DNA of 64,000 nucleotides from Herbaspirillum sp. SJZ106 (lineage in GTDB: Bacteria > Pseudomonadota > Gammaproteobacteria > Burkholderiales > Burkholderiaceae_D): contig NZ_VFNI01000009.1 of assembly GCF_006715495.1 (NCBI RefSeq), positions 1 to 64,000 on the forward strand, read 5' to 3'. The stretch's first letter is position 1, and each line of letters begins with the position of its first letter. The notes under the pieces were generated by a model. That model saw only the letters and a list, made by a program, of their open reading frames with translations, did not search any database and was not told where the DNA came from. This document shows, one piece after another, positions 52,919 to 62,300 of the stretch. The position numbers and the translations under genes are program-made.

Positions 52919-53590
52919 ATGCGCCATATCCTGCTGATCAATCCGAACTCTTCTGCTGCCACCACCGAGATGATGGTGGCCATCGCCGCCGCCGAACTGC
53001 CGCCGGGCTTTTCGGTCAGCGGGGTGAGCGCGCGCAGCGGGCCGGGCATGATCGTCAACAGCGCCGAGCTGGAGGCGGCAGCGCCCGAGGTGGAGCGCAA
53101 CTGGCAGGAGTTCGGCCGCCAAAGCGCCGGCGTGATCGTCAGTGCCTTCGGCGACCCCGGCATCGAGCGTGTGCGCGCCGCCGGCAAGACGCCGGTAGCC
53201 GGCATTTGCGAAGCGTCGATGCTGGAGGCGGCGCAGGGCGGACGGCGCTTCGGCGTGGCGACGGTGACGCCGGAACTGGCCGGCGCCATCGCCGCCAAGG
53301 CGCAGCAACTGGGATTGGGCGGCCTGTACACCGGCATCCGCCTGACCGCAGGCGATCCGCGCGCACTGGCGGCCGACCCGCAGGCGCTGGAACAGGCGCT
53401 GGCGCAGTCGGTGCGGGAATGTGTGGAACTGGACGGCGCGCAGGCGGTGGTGATCGGCGGCGGACCGCTGGGCCAGGCGGCGATCGCATTGGCCCGGCGC
53501 TTCACGGTGCCGGTGATTGCGCCGATTCCGGCCGCCGTGCGCGACCTGCTGCGCCAACTGAACCTCGTCGATGCGGCGGCCGCGGCCTGA
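52919..53590 (+). CDS. Asp/Glu/hydantoin racemase family protein lacking both catalytic cysteines
   Basis: The 223-residue protein clearly has the family fold: ILLINPNSSAATTEMM at the N terminus, the GP/S region, SAFGDPGIERVR and GGPLGQAA. In hydantoin racemases the two catalytic cysteines sit in ACFGDPG and GCAGM. Here those places read SAFGDPG (Cys to Ala) and GGGPL (Cys to Gly). Two other cysteines (GICEAS and RECVEL) are elsewhere. The protein is therefore unlikely to racemise by the two-cysteine mechanism and may be a lyase, isomerase or binding protein. It is co-transcribed with the MFS transporter (36-nt gap), so it probably acts on the imported compound. Confidence 0.85.
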   Translation: MRHILLINPNSSAATTEMMVAIAAAELPPGFSVSGVSARSGPGMIVNSAELEAAAPEVERNWQEFGRQSAGVIVSAFGDPGIERVRAAGKTPVAGICEASMLEAAQGGRRFGVATVTPELAGAIAAKAQQLGLGGLYTGIRLTAGDPRALAADPQALEQALAQSVRECVELDGAQAVVIGGGPLGQAAIALARRFTVPVIAPIPAAVRDLLRQLNLVDAAAAA

Positions 53591-53616
53591 GTGTCCAGGG
53601 GGCTTGTTGACAGGCC

Positions 53617-54459
53617 CTAGAGCATCGCCAGGGGCAGCTTGCGGCGCGGCGGCGGGAAGGCGGCGTCGAGTTCCCTGAGGTCGGCGTCGGCCAGGGCAAT
53701 GTCGAGGCTGGCGCGGTTTTGCCGCACGTGCTCCTGGCTGGCCGCCTTGGGGATGGCGATCACGCCGGGGCGGCGCAGCACCCACGCCAATGCGACCTGC
53801 GCCGGCGTCACGCCATGCCGCTGGGCGACGGCGGCCAGCGCGGCATTCTTCAGGATGCGCCCCTGTTCGATCGGCGAGTAGGCCATGACGGGCACGCCGC
53901 GTTCCAGCGATTGCGGCAGCAGGTCGTATTCGATGCCGCGCCGCGACAGGTTGTACAGCACCTGGTTGGTCAGGCACTGGTTGCCGTTTTCTTCTTCCAG
54001 CAATTCATCGATGTCGTCGGTATCGAGGTTGCTCACGCCCCAGCCGCCGATCTTGCCCTGCGCCGCCAGCGCCTGCATCGCCTCCACCGTGGCCGACAAC
54101 GGGTGCGAGCCGCGCCAGTGCAACAGGTACAAGTCGATGCGGTCGGTGCCCAGGCGTTTCAGGCTGGCTTCGCAGGCGGCGATGGTGCCGCGCCTGGAGG
54201 CGTTTTGCGGCAGCACCTTGCTGACCAGGTAGACCTGGTCGCGGCGGCCGGCGATGGCGCGGCCGACGATCTTTTCGGCGCCGCCGTCGGCGTACATCTC
54301 GGCGGTGTCGATCAGCGTCATGCCCAGCTCCAGTCCGGCTTGCAGCGCCTTCACCTCGGCCGCCGCATGCGCGGCCGACTCTCCCATGTTCCATGTGCCC
54401 TGGCCCAGGGCCGGCACCTGGTCGCCATTGCGCAGCTTGACCAGCGGGATTTGCTTCAT
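53617..54459 (-). CDS. Aldo/keto reductase
   Basis: The 280-residue NADPH-dependent oxidoreductase has the complete AKR catalytic tetrad: Asp51 and Tyr56 in LIDTAEMYADG, Lys81 in LVSKVLP and His114 in YLLHWRG. GVSNLDTDDI and the cofactor-binding AIPKA segment with downstream R/N are typical. It resembles E. coli YeaE and related methylglyoxal or keto-ester reductases. It is convergent with the racemase-family gene, 26 nt away, and is not part of that operon. The substrate cannot be told. Confidence 0.92.
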   Translation of the reverse strand: MKQIPLVKLRNGDQVPALGQGTWNMGESAAHAAAEVKALQAGLELGMTLIDTAEMYADGGAEKIVGRAIAGRRDQVYLVSKVLPQNASRRGTIAACEASLKRLGTDRIDLYLLHWRGSHPLSATVEAMQALAAQGKIGGWGVSNLDTDDIDELLEEENGNQCLTNQVLYNLSRRGIEYDLLPQSLERGVPVMAYSPIEQGRILKNAALAAVAQRHGVTPAQVALAWVLRRPGVIAIPKAASQEHVRQNRASLDIALADADLRELDAAFPPPRRKLPLAML

Positions 54460-54735
54460 GCGTCCTCCTCTTGATAGGAATGCGCCGCCGGCGATGCCTT
54501 CACCCGATCCGGCGACGAAAATGCATTAGACCCCATTTTGGCTCCGGCTTCATCCCGCACCGCACATCGCATGGCGCCAATGCATGGCGGCAACTTTTCG
54601 ATGGTTTTGTGGCCCCATGCCGGCGCCGCGATTGTGGTCGCGGGCAACTGCTGGCATGATCGCAACCAAGAAAAACCAAGGGGATTTATCCTAGATCCGG
54701 CAGTTGACCGCTTGCTATTATTTTTGGAGAGCCGT
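54460..54735 (+). other. Intergenic region upstream of the CHASE2 cyclase locus
   Basis: This region of about 275 nt separates the divergent aldo/keto reductase and cyclase loci. It includes several GC-rich partial inverted repeats around 54560-54650 and an AT-rich spot at 54713-54726 ending in GGAGAG. I see no convincing promoter hexamer pair and no gene. Confidence 0.5.
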
Positions 54736-54924
54736 ATGAACACAAACACTGGCAGTATCAATACCGTTCTCCTTGCTGGTGAGAGCGCTATGCATTCGCC
54801 GGCACCGCGCTCGCCGCACCATGCGGCGTTGTTCCTCCTTGCGCACAGCAGTGCGCCGCGTCGTCGCGCCTTGCCTGGCACGACGATCACGGCACCGGCG
54901 AACGCATTCAACCACCGGCTCTAG
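54736..54924 (+). CDS. Possible 62-residue leader/small protein coupled to the cyclase gene
   Basis: An ATG at 54736 has an excellent ribosome-binding site (GGAGAG, 4-5 nt away). The frame runs 62 codons and stops 4 nt before the start of the cyclase gene, whose own ribosome-binding site is poor (AGGA too close). The peptide begins MNTNTGSINTVLLAGES and continues Pro/His/Ala/Arg-rich with no clear fold, signal or family. It may be a small protein, or a leader whose translation opens the cyclase start. Repeated GGTGAGAGCGC / GCGCTCGCC complements suggest RNA structure. It could also be a chance frame. Confidence 0.4.
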   Translation: MNTNTGSINTVLLAGESAMHSPAPRSPHHAALFLLAHSSAPRRRALPGTTITAPANAFNHRL

Positions 54925-54928
54925 GATC

Positions 54929-57202
54929 ATGTTCCATCGTTTGCGTCAGGCCTGCGCCAAATACTGGGCGCGCTGGTTGCTGGCACTGGTGCTGACCGGT
55001 GTGGCGGCTGCACAGGTGGTCGGCATGCTGCCGGGCGAGTGGGTGGGGCGGCTGGACCTGTTCTTCTACGACTTGCGCATGCGCGTGGCCAAGGCCGAGC
55101 TGGATCCGCGCATCGTCATCGTCGACATCGATGAAAAAAGCATCGCCGACATCGGCCGCTGGCCCTGGAGCCGCGACGTGGTGGCCGAGCTGGTCCGGCA
55201 GATGACGCAGACCTACCAGGCGCAGTCGGTCGGTTTCGATGTGGTGTTCGCCGAACCGGATACCAGTTCCGGTTATGCCCGCCTGGAAGAATTGGCCCAG
55301 GGCGAATTGAAGGATGTGCCGCAATTCACCCGCCAGTTGCAAAGCCTCAAGCCGCAGATGGACTACGACGCGCGCCTGGCCGAAGCCCTCAAGGGGCAGC
55401 CGGTGGTGATGGGCTACAACCTGTCCAACGAAGTGGGCGCCATCGCCAAGGGGCAACTGCCGGCGCCGGCCTTCACCGTGGTCGATCTCGGCGGGCGCCG
55501 GCTGGACGTGACGCACTGGCGCGCCTACGGCGCCAACCTGCCGCAGTTGCAGCAGGCGGCGCGCTCGGGCGGCTTCTTCAACCCGCTGCCCGACGAGGAC
55601 GGCCTGATCCGCGCGGTGCCGCTGGTGGCCCAGGTCGGGGACAATTTCTACGAATCGCTGGCGCTGGCCACCGCGCGCGTGGCCCTGAACGGCAAGCGCA
55701 TCAAGCCGGTGTTCCTGCAGAACGACGCGGTGCTGTCGGACGAACAGTTGCGCGACTATGGCGCGCTCGATTCCATCGCGGTCGATGTCAAGCCCGAGCT
55801 GCTGTTCATCCCGGTCGAACGCCACCTGACCACGCTGGTCACCTACCGCGGCCATGGCGGACCGGCCGGCGGCGCCTTCCGCTATGTGCCGGCGGTGGAC
55901 GTGCTCCGCGGACGTGTGCCGCACGACCAGCTGGACGGCCGCATCATGCTGGTCGGCACTACCGTGCCGGGCCTCAACGACTTGCGGGCCACGCCGGTCA
56001 GCCCGGTCTATCCCGGCGTGGAAGTGCACGCCAACCTGATCGCCTCCATTATCGACGGCGAGTTCAAGCAGCGCCCGGAATTCGCGGTCGGCTACGACCT
56101 GGTGCAGATCCTGGTGATTGGACTGGCGCTGGGCATCCTGTTGCCGATGCTGGGGCCGCTCATGTCGATCCTGCTGACGGCGGCCGCCGGCGCCGGCATC
56201 GGCGCTTTCAATTTCTGGCTGTACAACGCCGGCGGCCTGGTGCTGCCGCTGGCCACCGCCTTGCTGCTGATCGCCGCGCTGTTCGTCTGCAACCTGGGCT
56301 GGGGCTACCTGTTCGAATACCGCAACCGCAAAGCCATCGTCAACCTGTTCGGCGAATACGTGGCGCCCGAACTGGTGGCCGAGATGGCGGCCAATCCCGA
56401 GAGCTACAACATGGAAGGCGAGATCCGCGAGCTGACCGTGATGTTCTCCGACGTGCGCGGCTTCACCACCATCTCCGAAAGCCTGCAACCCAACGAGCTG
56501 CGCGAATACATCAATCTCTACCTGACCGCCATGTCGGAAGACATCCGCGGCAACCGCGGCACCCTGGACAAGTACATCGGCGACGCCGTCATGGCCTTCT
56601 GGGGCGCGCCGCTGGCGCTGCCCGACCACGCCGCGCGCGCGGTCGCCACCGCGCTGAAGATGCAGCAGACCGTCATCGCGCTGAACCGGGAGTTCGCCAA
56701 GCGCAACTGGCCGCCGCTGAAGATCGGCATCGGCGTCAATACCGGCTCGATGCGCGTGGGCGACATGGGTTCCAGGATCCGCAAGGCGTACACGGTCATG
56801 GGCGACGCGGTCAACCTGTCTTCGCGGCTGGAGTCGATCACCAAGGTCTACGGCGTGGGCGTGCTGGTCGGGCAAGCCACGCGCGATGCCGCGCCGGGAT
56901 TCGTCTACCGCGAGCTGGACCGCGTGCGCGTCAAGGGCAAGAACGAACCGGTGCCGATCTTCGAGCCGCTGGCGCCGGACGGCGAACTCGATGCCGGCCT
57001 GCGTGCCGAGGTCGGGCAATGGCATGCGGCGCTGGGGGCCTTGCGCGCGCAGCGCTGGGATGAGGCCGAGCGTGCGATTCTCGCGCTGCAGGAAAAATCG
57101 GCGCATGGCCTGTATGCGTTGTATCTCGGGCGCATCGCCCGTTATCGCAGCGAGCCGCCTCCCGCCGATTGGGATGGCGTCACCACGTTCGACACGAAAT
57201 AA
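54929..57202 (+). CDS. CHASE2-domain adenylate cyclase (class III)
   Basis: The 757-residue protein starts with a membrane helix (about 10-30). A periplasmic CHASE2 sensor follows at about 40-375 (RIVIVDIDEKSIADIGRWPWSRDV). Three more helices span about 385-470. A class III nucleotide cyclase domain sits at about 495-680. Metal-binding Asp508 (MFSDVRGFTT) and Asp552 (YIGDAVMAFWG) are present, as are the base-recognition Lys of LDKYIGD and the late N and R of VNLSSRLES, so it should make cAMP. CHASE2 cyclases are often found with FecR-domain proteins and surface proteins. Here a two-partner secretion pair and a FecR protein follow. The start at 54929 has weak ribosome-binding context. Confidence 0.9.
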   Translation: MFHRLRQACAKYWARWLLALVLTGVAAAQVVGMLPGEWVGRLDLFFYDLRMRVAKAELDPRIVIVDIDEKSIADIGRWPWSRDVVAELVRQMTQTYQAQSVGFDVVFAEPDTSSGYARLEELAQGELKDVPQFTRQLQSLKPQMDYDARLAEALKGQPVVMGYNLSNEVGAIAKGQLPAPAFTVVDLGGRRLDVTHWRAYGANLPQLQQAARSGGFFNPLPDEDGLIRAVPLVAQVGDNFYESLALATARVALNGKRIKPVFLQNDAVLSDEQLRDYGALDSIAVDVKPELLFIPVERHLTTLVTYRGHGGPAGGAFRYVPAVDVLRGRVPHDQLDGRIMLVGTTVPGLNDLRATPVSPVYPGVEVHANLIASIIDGEFKQRPEFAVGYDLVQILVIGLALGILLPMLGPLMSILLTAAAGAGIGAFNFWLYNAGGLVLPLATALLLIAALFVCNLGWGYLFEYRNRKAIVNLFGEYVAPELVAEMAANPESYNMEGEIRELTVMFSDVRGFTTISESLQPNELREYINLYLTAMSEDIRGNRGTLDKYIGDAVMAFWGAPLALPDHAARAVATALKMQQTVIALNREFAKRNWPPLKIGIGVNTGSMRVGDMGSRIRKAYTVMGDAVNLSSRLESITKVYGVGVLVGQATRDAAPGFVYRELDRVRVKGKNEPVPIFEPLAPDGELDAGLRAEVGQWHAALGALRAQRWDEAERAILALQEKSAHGLYALYLGRIARYRSEPPPADWDGVTTFDTK

Positions 57203-57654
57203 AACGACGATAAAGGCGTGACAAGCGTTCAAGCCGGCAATGGCTTGATGCATCTTTGCGCGAAATCATCAGAATAGTTTCCAGGCAGACAAAAATCCGA
57301 CGCGTGAAAATGCCGTCGCGGCAGAGCGGGTGTGTTTTTTGATCGAATCTTGTCGACGCTGAAGAACCGAATCCCTATACTTTACATACGTCAAGAAAGG
57401 CTCATGCCGCGCAAGGGTTGGGCCGGTACTGACGATTCTGCTTCGAGGGGATTCCACCGTTTTCAATTTGCCATGCGCCGCAACGCAGCGGATGGCGCGC
57501 GCGTTTTTGCGCATCGGAGCGAGGATATTCCGGCGGCGGGGATCCAGGGAGACAGCCGAGACGGCACGATCCGCCGCGCCAGCGTTGCGTACTTGCGTAC
57601 ATGCATTCAAGAAAAAAAAGGGGAGGCGGGCCATACAGGCAACCGCTCGCACAT
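57203..57654 (+). other. Long leader region of the two-partner secretion genes
   Basis: About 450 nt lie between the cyclase and TpsB genes with no supportable gene. TATACT at 57376-57381 with a weak TTGTCG/GTCGAC -35 (57350-57357) is the best promoter candidate and would give a leader of nearly 270 nt. GGGGAGG at about 57619 is too far from the TpsB start to act as its ribosome-binding site. I find no match by eye to a known riboswitch. Confidence 0.45.
57376..57381 (+). promoter_or_regulatory. Candidate -10 element for tpsB-tpsA-fecR
   Basis: TATACT matches five of six -10 positions; the -35 is weak, at 18-20 nt spacing. It is the only promoter-like pair seen between the cyclase and the secretion genes. 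Confidence 0.4.
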
Positions 57655-59310
57655 ATGATGAAACGCAGCTTTCAGCATTGTTTGATGGGGATGGCGCTGG
57701 CGACCACAGCGCTGGGGGCAATGGCGCAAGCCGCGCCGCAGGCGGCCGTGGCCGCTGCCGAGCCAGCCGACGAGCGCTTCGAGATCAAGCGTTTCCAGAT
57801 CGATGGCAACACCCTGCTCACGGCGCAGCAGATCGAACAGGCTGTCGGGCCGTTCACCGGCGCCGGCCGCGTTTACGGCGACATACAGCAGGCTTTGGAG
57901 GCGCTGGAAAACGCCTACCGCCAGGACGGCTACAGCACCGTCCTGGTCCATGTGCCGGAACAGGAGCTGACCTCCGGCGTGGTGCGCCTCCAGGTGACGG
58001 AGGCCGCGATCGGCAAAGTCACCGTAGTCGACAACAAGCACTTCAGCGAAGCCAACATCCGCGCCAGCATTCCGGCATTGCAGCCGGGCATGGCGCCCAA
58101 CATGCGCAAGATTTCGGAATCGCTGCAACTGGCCAACGACAACCCGGCCAAGCAGGCCAGCGTCGAGCTCTCCAACGCCGAAGCCGAAGGCAAGATCGAC
58201 GCCAAGGTGACGGTGACCGACAATGACCCGTTCCGGGTGATTCTCACGCTGGACAATACCGGCTCCCCGGAAACCGGCCAATGGCGCACCGGCGTCGCCC
58301 TGCAGCATTCCAACCTGTTCAACCGCGACCAGGTCGGCACGCTGGCCTACACCACCTCGCCCGACAGCCCGTCGGGCTCCAAGGTCGACCTGTATTCGCT
58401 GGGTTACCGCCTGCCGCTGTACGGCATCGGCGACAGCGTGGATTTCATCTACGGTAAATCCAACGTGACCAGCGGCACCTCGCCCACGCTGGGCTCGCTG
58501 TTCGGCTTCACCGGCAAGGGCGATGTCTACGCGCTGCGCTGGAACCATTTCTTCGCTCGCAGCGGCGAATGGACCAGCAAGCTGGTGTTGGGCGCCGACT
58601 ACAAGAAACTGGGCTCGACCTGCAGCTTCGCCGGCATTGAGCTTTCCACCTGCCAGCCGTATTCCACGCTGCCGTTGTCGGCCACCTATAGCGCGCAGCG
58701 CCAGAGTGTGGGCCAGATCCTCGACTACAACGTCGGCATCGCGCGCAACTGGGCGGTCGGCCGCAGCTACACCAGCACCAGCGGGCGTACCGACCGCTAT
58801 TCCTTCATCGCCGGCAACCGCGATACGACCGACAACTTCGTCATTGCGCGCGGCGGCGTGTCGCTGCTCAAGGCGTTCGCCAGCGACTGGCAGATGCGCC
58901 TGGCCGGCACGGCCCAGTACGCGCCCGATCCGCTGGCGCCGGCCGAACAGTTCGGCCTGGCCGGTTCGACCGCCGTGCGCGGCTTTTCCGAACGCGCGGT
59001 CGCGGCCGACAGCGGCATGATCGTCAATGCCGAAGCCTATACGCCGGAACTGCTGGCCAAGAGCGAGCTCAAGGGCAACCTGCGGCTGCTGGCGTTCTAC
59101 GACATCGGGCGCGGCTACAACAACAAGACCGCCGGCAGCGCGCTGGCATCCAGCATGACGGTGGCCAGCCTCGGTTTCGGCGCGCGCTACAACGTGGGGC
59201 GCGATTTCAACCTGCGCCTGGATGTCGCGCGCGTGTCCATCGCCGGCACTTCGCCAACAGAAAAACGCGGCGACCTGAATGCGCACCTGAGCGCGACCCT
59301 GGGGTTCTGA
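57655..59310 (+). CDS. Two-partner secretion transporter TpsB (ShlB/FhaC/HecB family)
   Basis: The 551-residue outer-membrane transporter has a signal peptide ending near ALGAMAQA. A POTRA region follows at about 40-190 (FEIKRFQIDGNTLLTAQQIEQ, then LVHVPEQELTSGVVRLQV), and then a 16-strand barrel. The conserved barrel signatures are present, including VRGF in GSTAVRGFSERAV, which lies at the tip of the lid loop in FhaC. It exports the TpsA protein encoded next (1 nt gap) from periplasm to surface. The start chosen is the first of two adjacent ATGs; no ribosome-binding site is close. The last residues are SATLGF with a terminal Phe. Confidence 0.93.
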   Translation: MMKRSFQHCLMGMALATTALGAMAQAAPQAAVAAAEPADERFEIKRFQIDGNTLLTAQQIEQAVGPFTGAGRVYGDIQQALEALENAYRQDGYSTVLVHVPEQELTSGVVRLQVTEAAIGKVTVVDNKHFSEANIRASIPALQPGMAPNMRKISESLQLANDNPAKQASVELSNAEAEGKIDAKVTVTDNDPFRVILTLDNTGSPETGQWRTGVALQHSNLFNRDQVGTLAYTTSPDSPSGSKVDLYSLGYRLPLYGIGDSVDFIYGKSNVTSGTSPTLGSLFGFTGKGDVYALRWNHFFARSGEWTSKLVLGADYKKLGSTCSFAGIELSTCQPYSTLPLSATYSAQRQSVGQILDYNVGIARNWAVGRSYTSTSGRTDRYSFIAGNRDTTDNFVIARGGVSLLKAFASDWQMRLAGTAQYAPDPLAPAEQFGLAGSTAVRGFSERAVAADSGMIVNAEAYTPELLAKSELKGNLRLLAFYDIGRGYNNKTAGSALASSMTVASLGFGARYNVGRDFNLRLDVARVSIAGTSPTEKRGDLNAHLSATLGF

Positions 59311-59311
59311 C

Positions 59312-62300
59312 ATGAAAAATACCGTACCCACCTCCGAAAGCCAGGGCGCCTGCGGCGCGCCGCCTGCCATCGAATTGTTGCCGCCGTCGCTGACGGTGCG
59401 CCTGGGCAAACGCCGCCTGACCCTGAGCTGGCGCGCGCGCAAGCCCCTGCCGGCGCTGTTGGGCCGCCTCCTGCTGCGCTCCTGGCGCCAGGTGCTGGCG
59501 CCGGTGCTGCGGGTGTCGGTGACCGCAGCCGCAGTGTGCGGCGCATGGCAAACCAGTGCGTTGGCCGCCGCGCCGGCGCCGGGCACGCTGCCCGCCGGCT
59601 GGAGCGTGGTCAATGGCAACGTGGTGTTCACGCAGAACGGCAACGTTCTCAATATCGATCAGCTTTCGCAGCGGGCGATCACCAATTTCCACTCCTTTTC
59701 GATCGGCTCGGACGCCGTCGTCAACATCAGCCAGCCCGGTGCGGCGGCGGCCTTCCTGGCCAAGGTGACCGGCGGCGACATTTCGCAGATCTACGGCAAG
59801 CTCACCGCGCCGGGCCTGGTGGCGCTGTACAACCCGAACGGCATTTTGATCGGCCCCGGCGGCACGGTCGATGTCGGCCGCTTCATCGCCTCCACGTTCA
59901 ACATCAACGACAGCGATTTCCTGGCCGGCAAGCTGACCTTTTCCAGGCAGGGCGCGGTCGGCTCGGTGGAGAACCAGGGCACCATCAAGTCCGCCACCGG
60001 CGGCAGCGTCTACCTGATCGGCAGCGGCGTGACCAACGGCGGCATCATCCAGAGCCCGCAGGGCGAGGTGATCCTGGCCGCCGGCGAAACCGTGACCCTG
60101 GCCGACACCGCCACGCCGGGGGTGACGGTGAATGTGACCGGCAACACCGGCAATGTCACCAACCTGGGCGCCATCACCGCCGAAGCCGGCCGCATCGGCA
60201 TTGCCGCCGGCCTGATCAGCAACAGCGGCACCATCAGCGCTTCCAGCGTGGTGCGCGAAGGCGGCCGCGTTTTCCTGCGCGCCTCGCAAAACCTGGCCAC
60301 CACGGCCAGCTCCCGCATCAGCGCCGACGGCACGGCCGGCGGCAACGTGACGCTGTATTCGGATAACAAGGCCTTCATCGACGGCGACGTATCGGCCATC
60401 GGCGCGCCGGGCCGCGGCGGTTTCGTCGAGACTTCCGGCCTCAAGCAGCTGGACGTGGTCAAGGTGCCGACCGTGGGTTCGGGCGGCACCTGGCTGATCG
60501 ATCCGTACGACCTGACGGTGGTGTCTTCCAGCAGCGCCCCGATCCAGGGCGGGATGTGCGGCACGGTGTATGCGGTGGGGTCGAGCGATGGCGGCACCGA
60601 GATTCTCAACAGCACCATCAACGCCCAGCTCAACCTGGGCGTCAATGTCACGCTGACCACCGGCAACGGAGGCAATTCGGGCGACGGCAATATCACGATC
60701 AGCGCGGATATCGTCAAGAGCGCGGGAGCCGCGGCAAACCTGACGCTCAACGCCGACAACAATATCAACATCAATGCCAACATCACCAGCACCTCGAACG
60801 GGCTGGACCTGGCATTGAACACCCGGCATAACGATTACAGCAATGTCGAGGGCGTCAGCCGCGACATCTCCATCGGCAACGGCGCGCGCGTGATCCTCAA
60901 CGGCGGCACGATGACCGTCTCCGATGGCGGCGGCAAGCAGGGCAACGGCAACCTGTTGCTCGGCAACGGCAGCATCGTGATGGGCACGGGCGACACGCTC
61001 AATGCGGGCAATGTCACCATGGGCAGCAGCGGCCTGCTCAGCCTTGGCGGCACGGCGACGGTCAACGTGACGAGCCTGGCCAGCGACGGCGTCGTCACCG
61101 GCAGCGGCACGATCAGGACCGCGCAGGGTTTCTTCAACAACGGCACATTGGCGCCGGGCGGCGACGGCAATGTCGGCACCCTGAACATCGATGGCAACCT
61201 GACGCTGGGCAGCGGCAGCAAGCTGTTGATGGATGTCTCCAATGCGGGTTACGACCGGATCAACTTCCTGAGCTGCGGCACGGTAAGCCTGGGCGGCACG
61301 TTCCAGACGCGCTTGCTCAACGGCTACACGGCATCGGTGGGCACCGTCTATCAGATGTTCAATATCAGCGCCGGCGCGCAGTTCGCTCCCGGTTCTTATT
61401 TCCGCAACGTGACCGGCGACGTGCTGACCATTGGCGGCAACAAGCAGATGATCAAGGCCACTACGGAAAATGGCCTGACGCTGGCCATGGCCGGCTCGGC
61501 CACGCTGGCCGCCAACGGTAGCGATTCCGACTGGGGCAGCCTCGCGACCTGGGGCGGAGCCGGCTACATTCCGACCCAGATCGATACCGTCGTCATCGAT
61601 AGCTGCATGACCGCGCACCACGGCATGGGCGCCGACACCATCGACAAGCTGGTGCTCAACGGCGGCAGCCTGGATATGTATGGCGGCAGCCTGACCGTGG
61701 CCACCTCGACCTCGGGCAGCGGCAGCATTTCCGTGACTTCGCCGATGAATGCCGATGCGACCACGCTCACGCTCAACAATGCCGCCACCGATGCCAATGT
61801 CTACGTCAATAGCGGCAACCTGGTGCTCGGCGGCGATACACGCTTCTACGGCATGGAGGTGCGTGGCGGCAACGTCACCGGCAATTCCGGATCGCGCCTG
61901 GTGGTGTCGGACGATTTCTACCAGAGCGGCGGCAACATGAGCCTTGCCGATGCCGCGCTGAGTTCGGCTTCCGGCACGCTGACGGTGGGCAATATCACGG
62001 CCAACAACCTGGTGCTGGAAGCGCGGAACGGCGATATTTCCCAGTACGGCAGCAGTTGTATGAGCATTGCCACCTCGCTGCACGTGACCAGGCAACTGAT
62101 CGCCTCGGCCACCGGCAATATCAGCCTGGATGGCGCCACCAGCAACAACCAGATTGCCGCTTTTGCCGCCAGCAGCAGCGGCCAGGGCAACATCAGGCTG
62201 CTCAACCATCTCAATACCGATGACGCCAGCGTGGTGACCGTCAATGGCGTCAATGCCGCCAACGGCAGCGTCAACATCGAGAACTATGGCGCCATGCGCA

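Noticed and set aside
57388..57654. Cyclic di-GMP riboswitch in the tpsB leader
   Set aside because: Conserved GEMM-I core segments could not be found; the leader remains unexplained.
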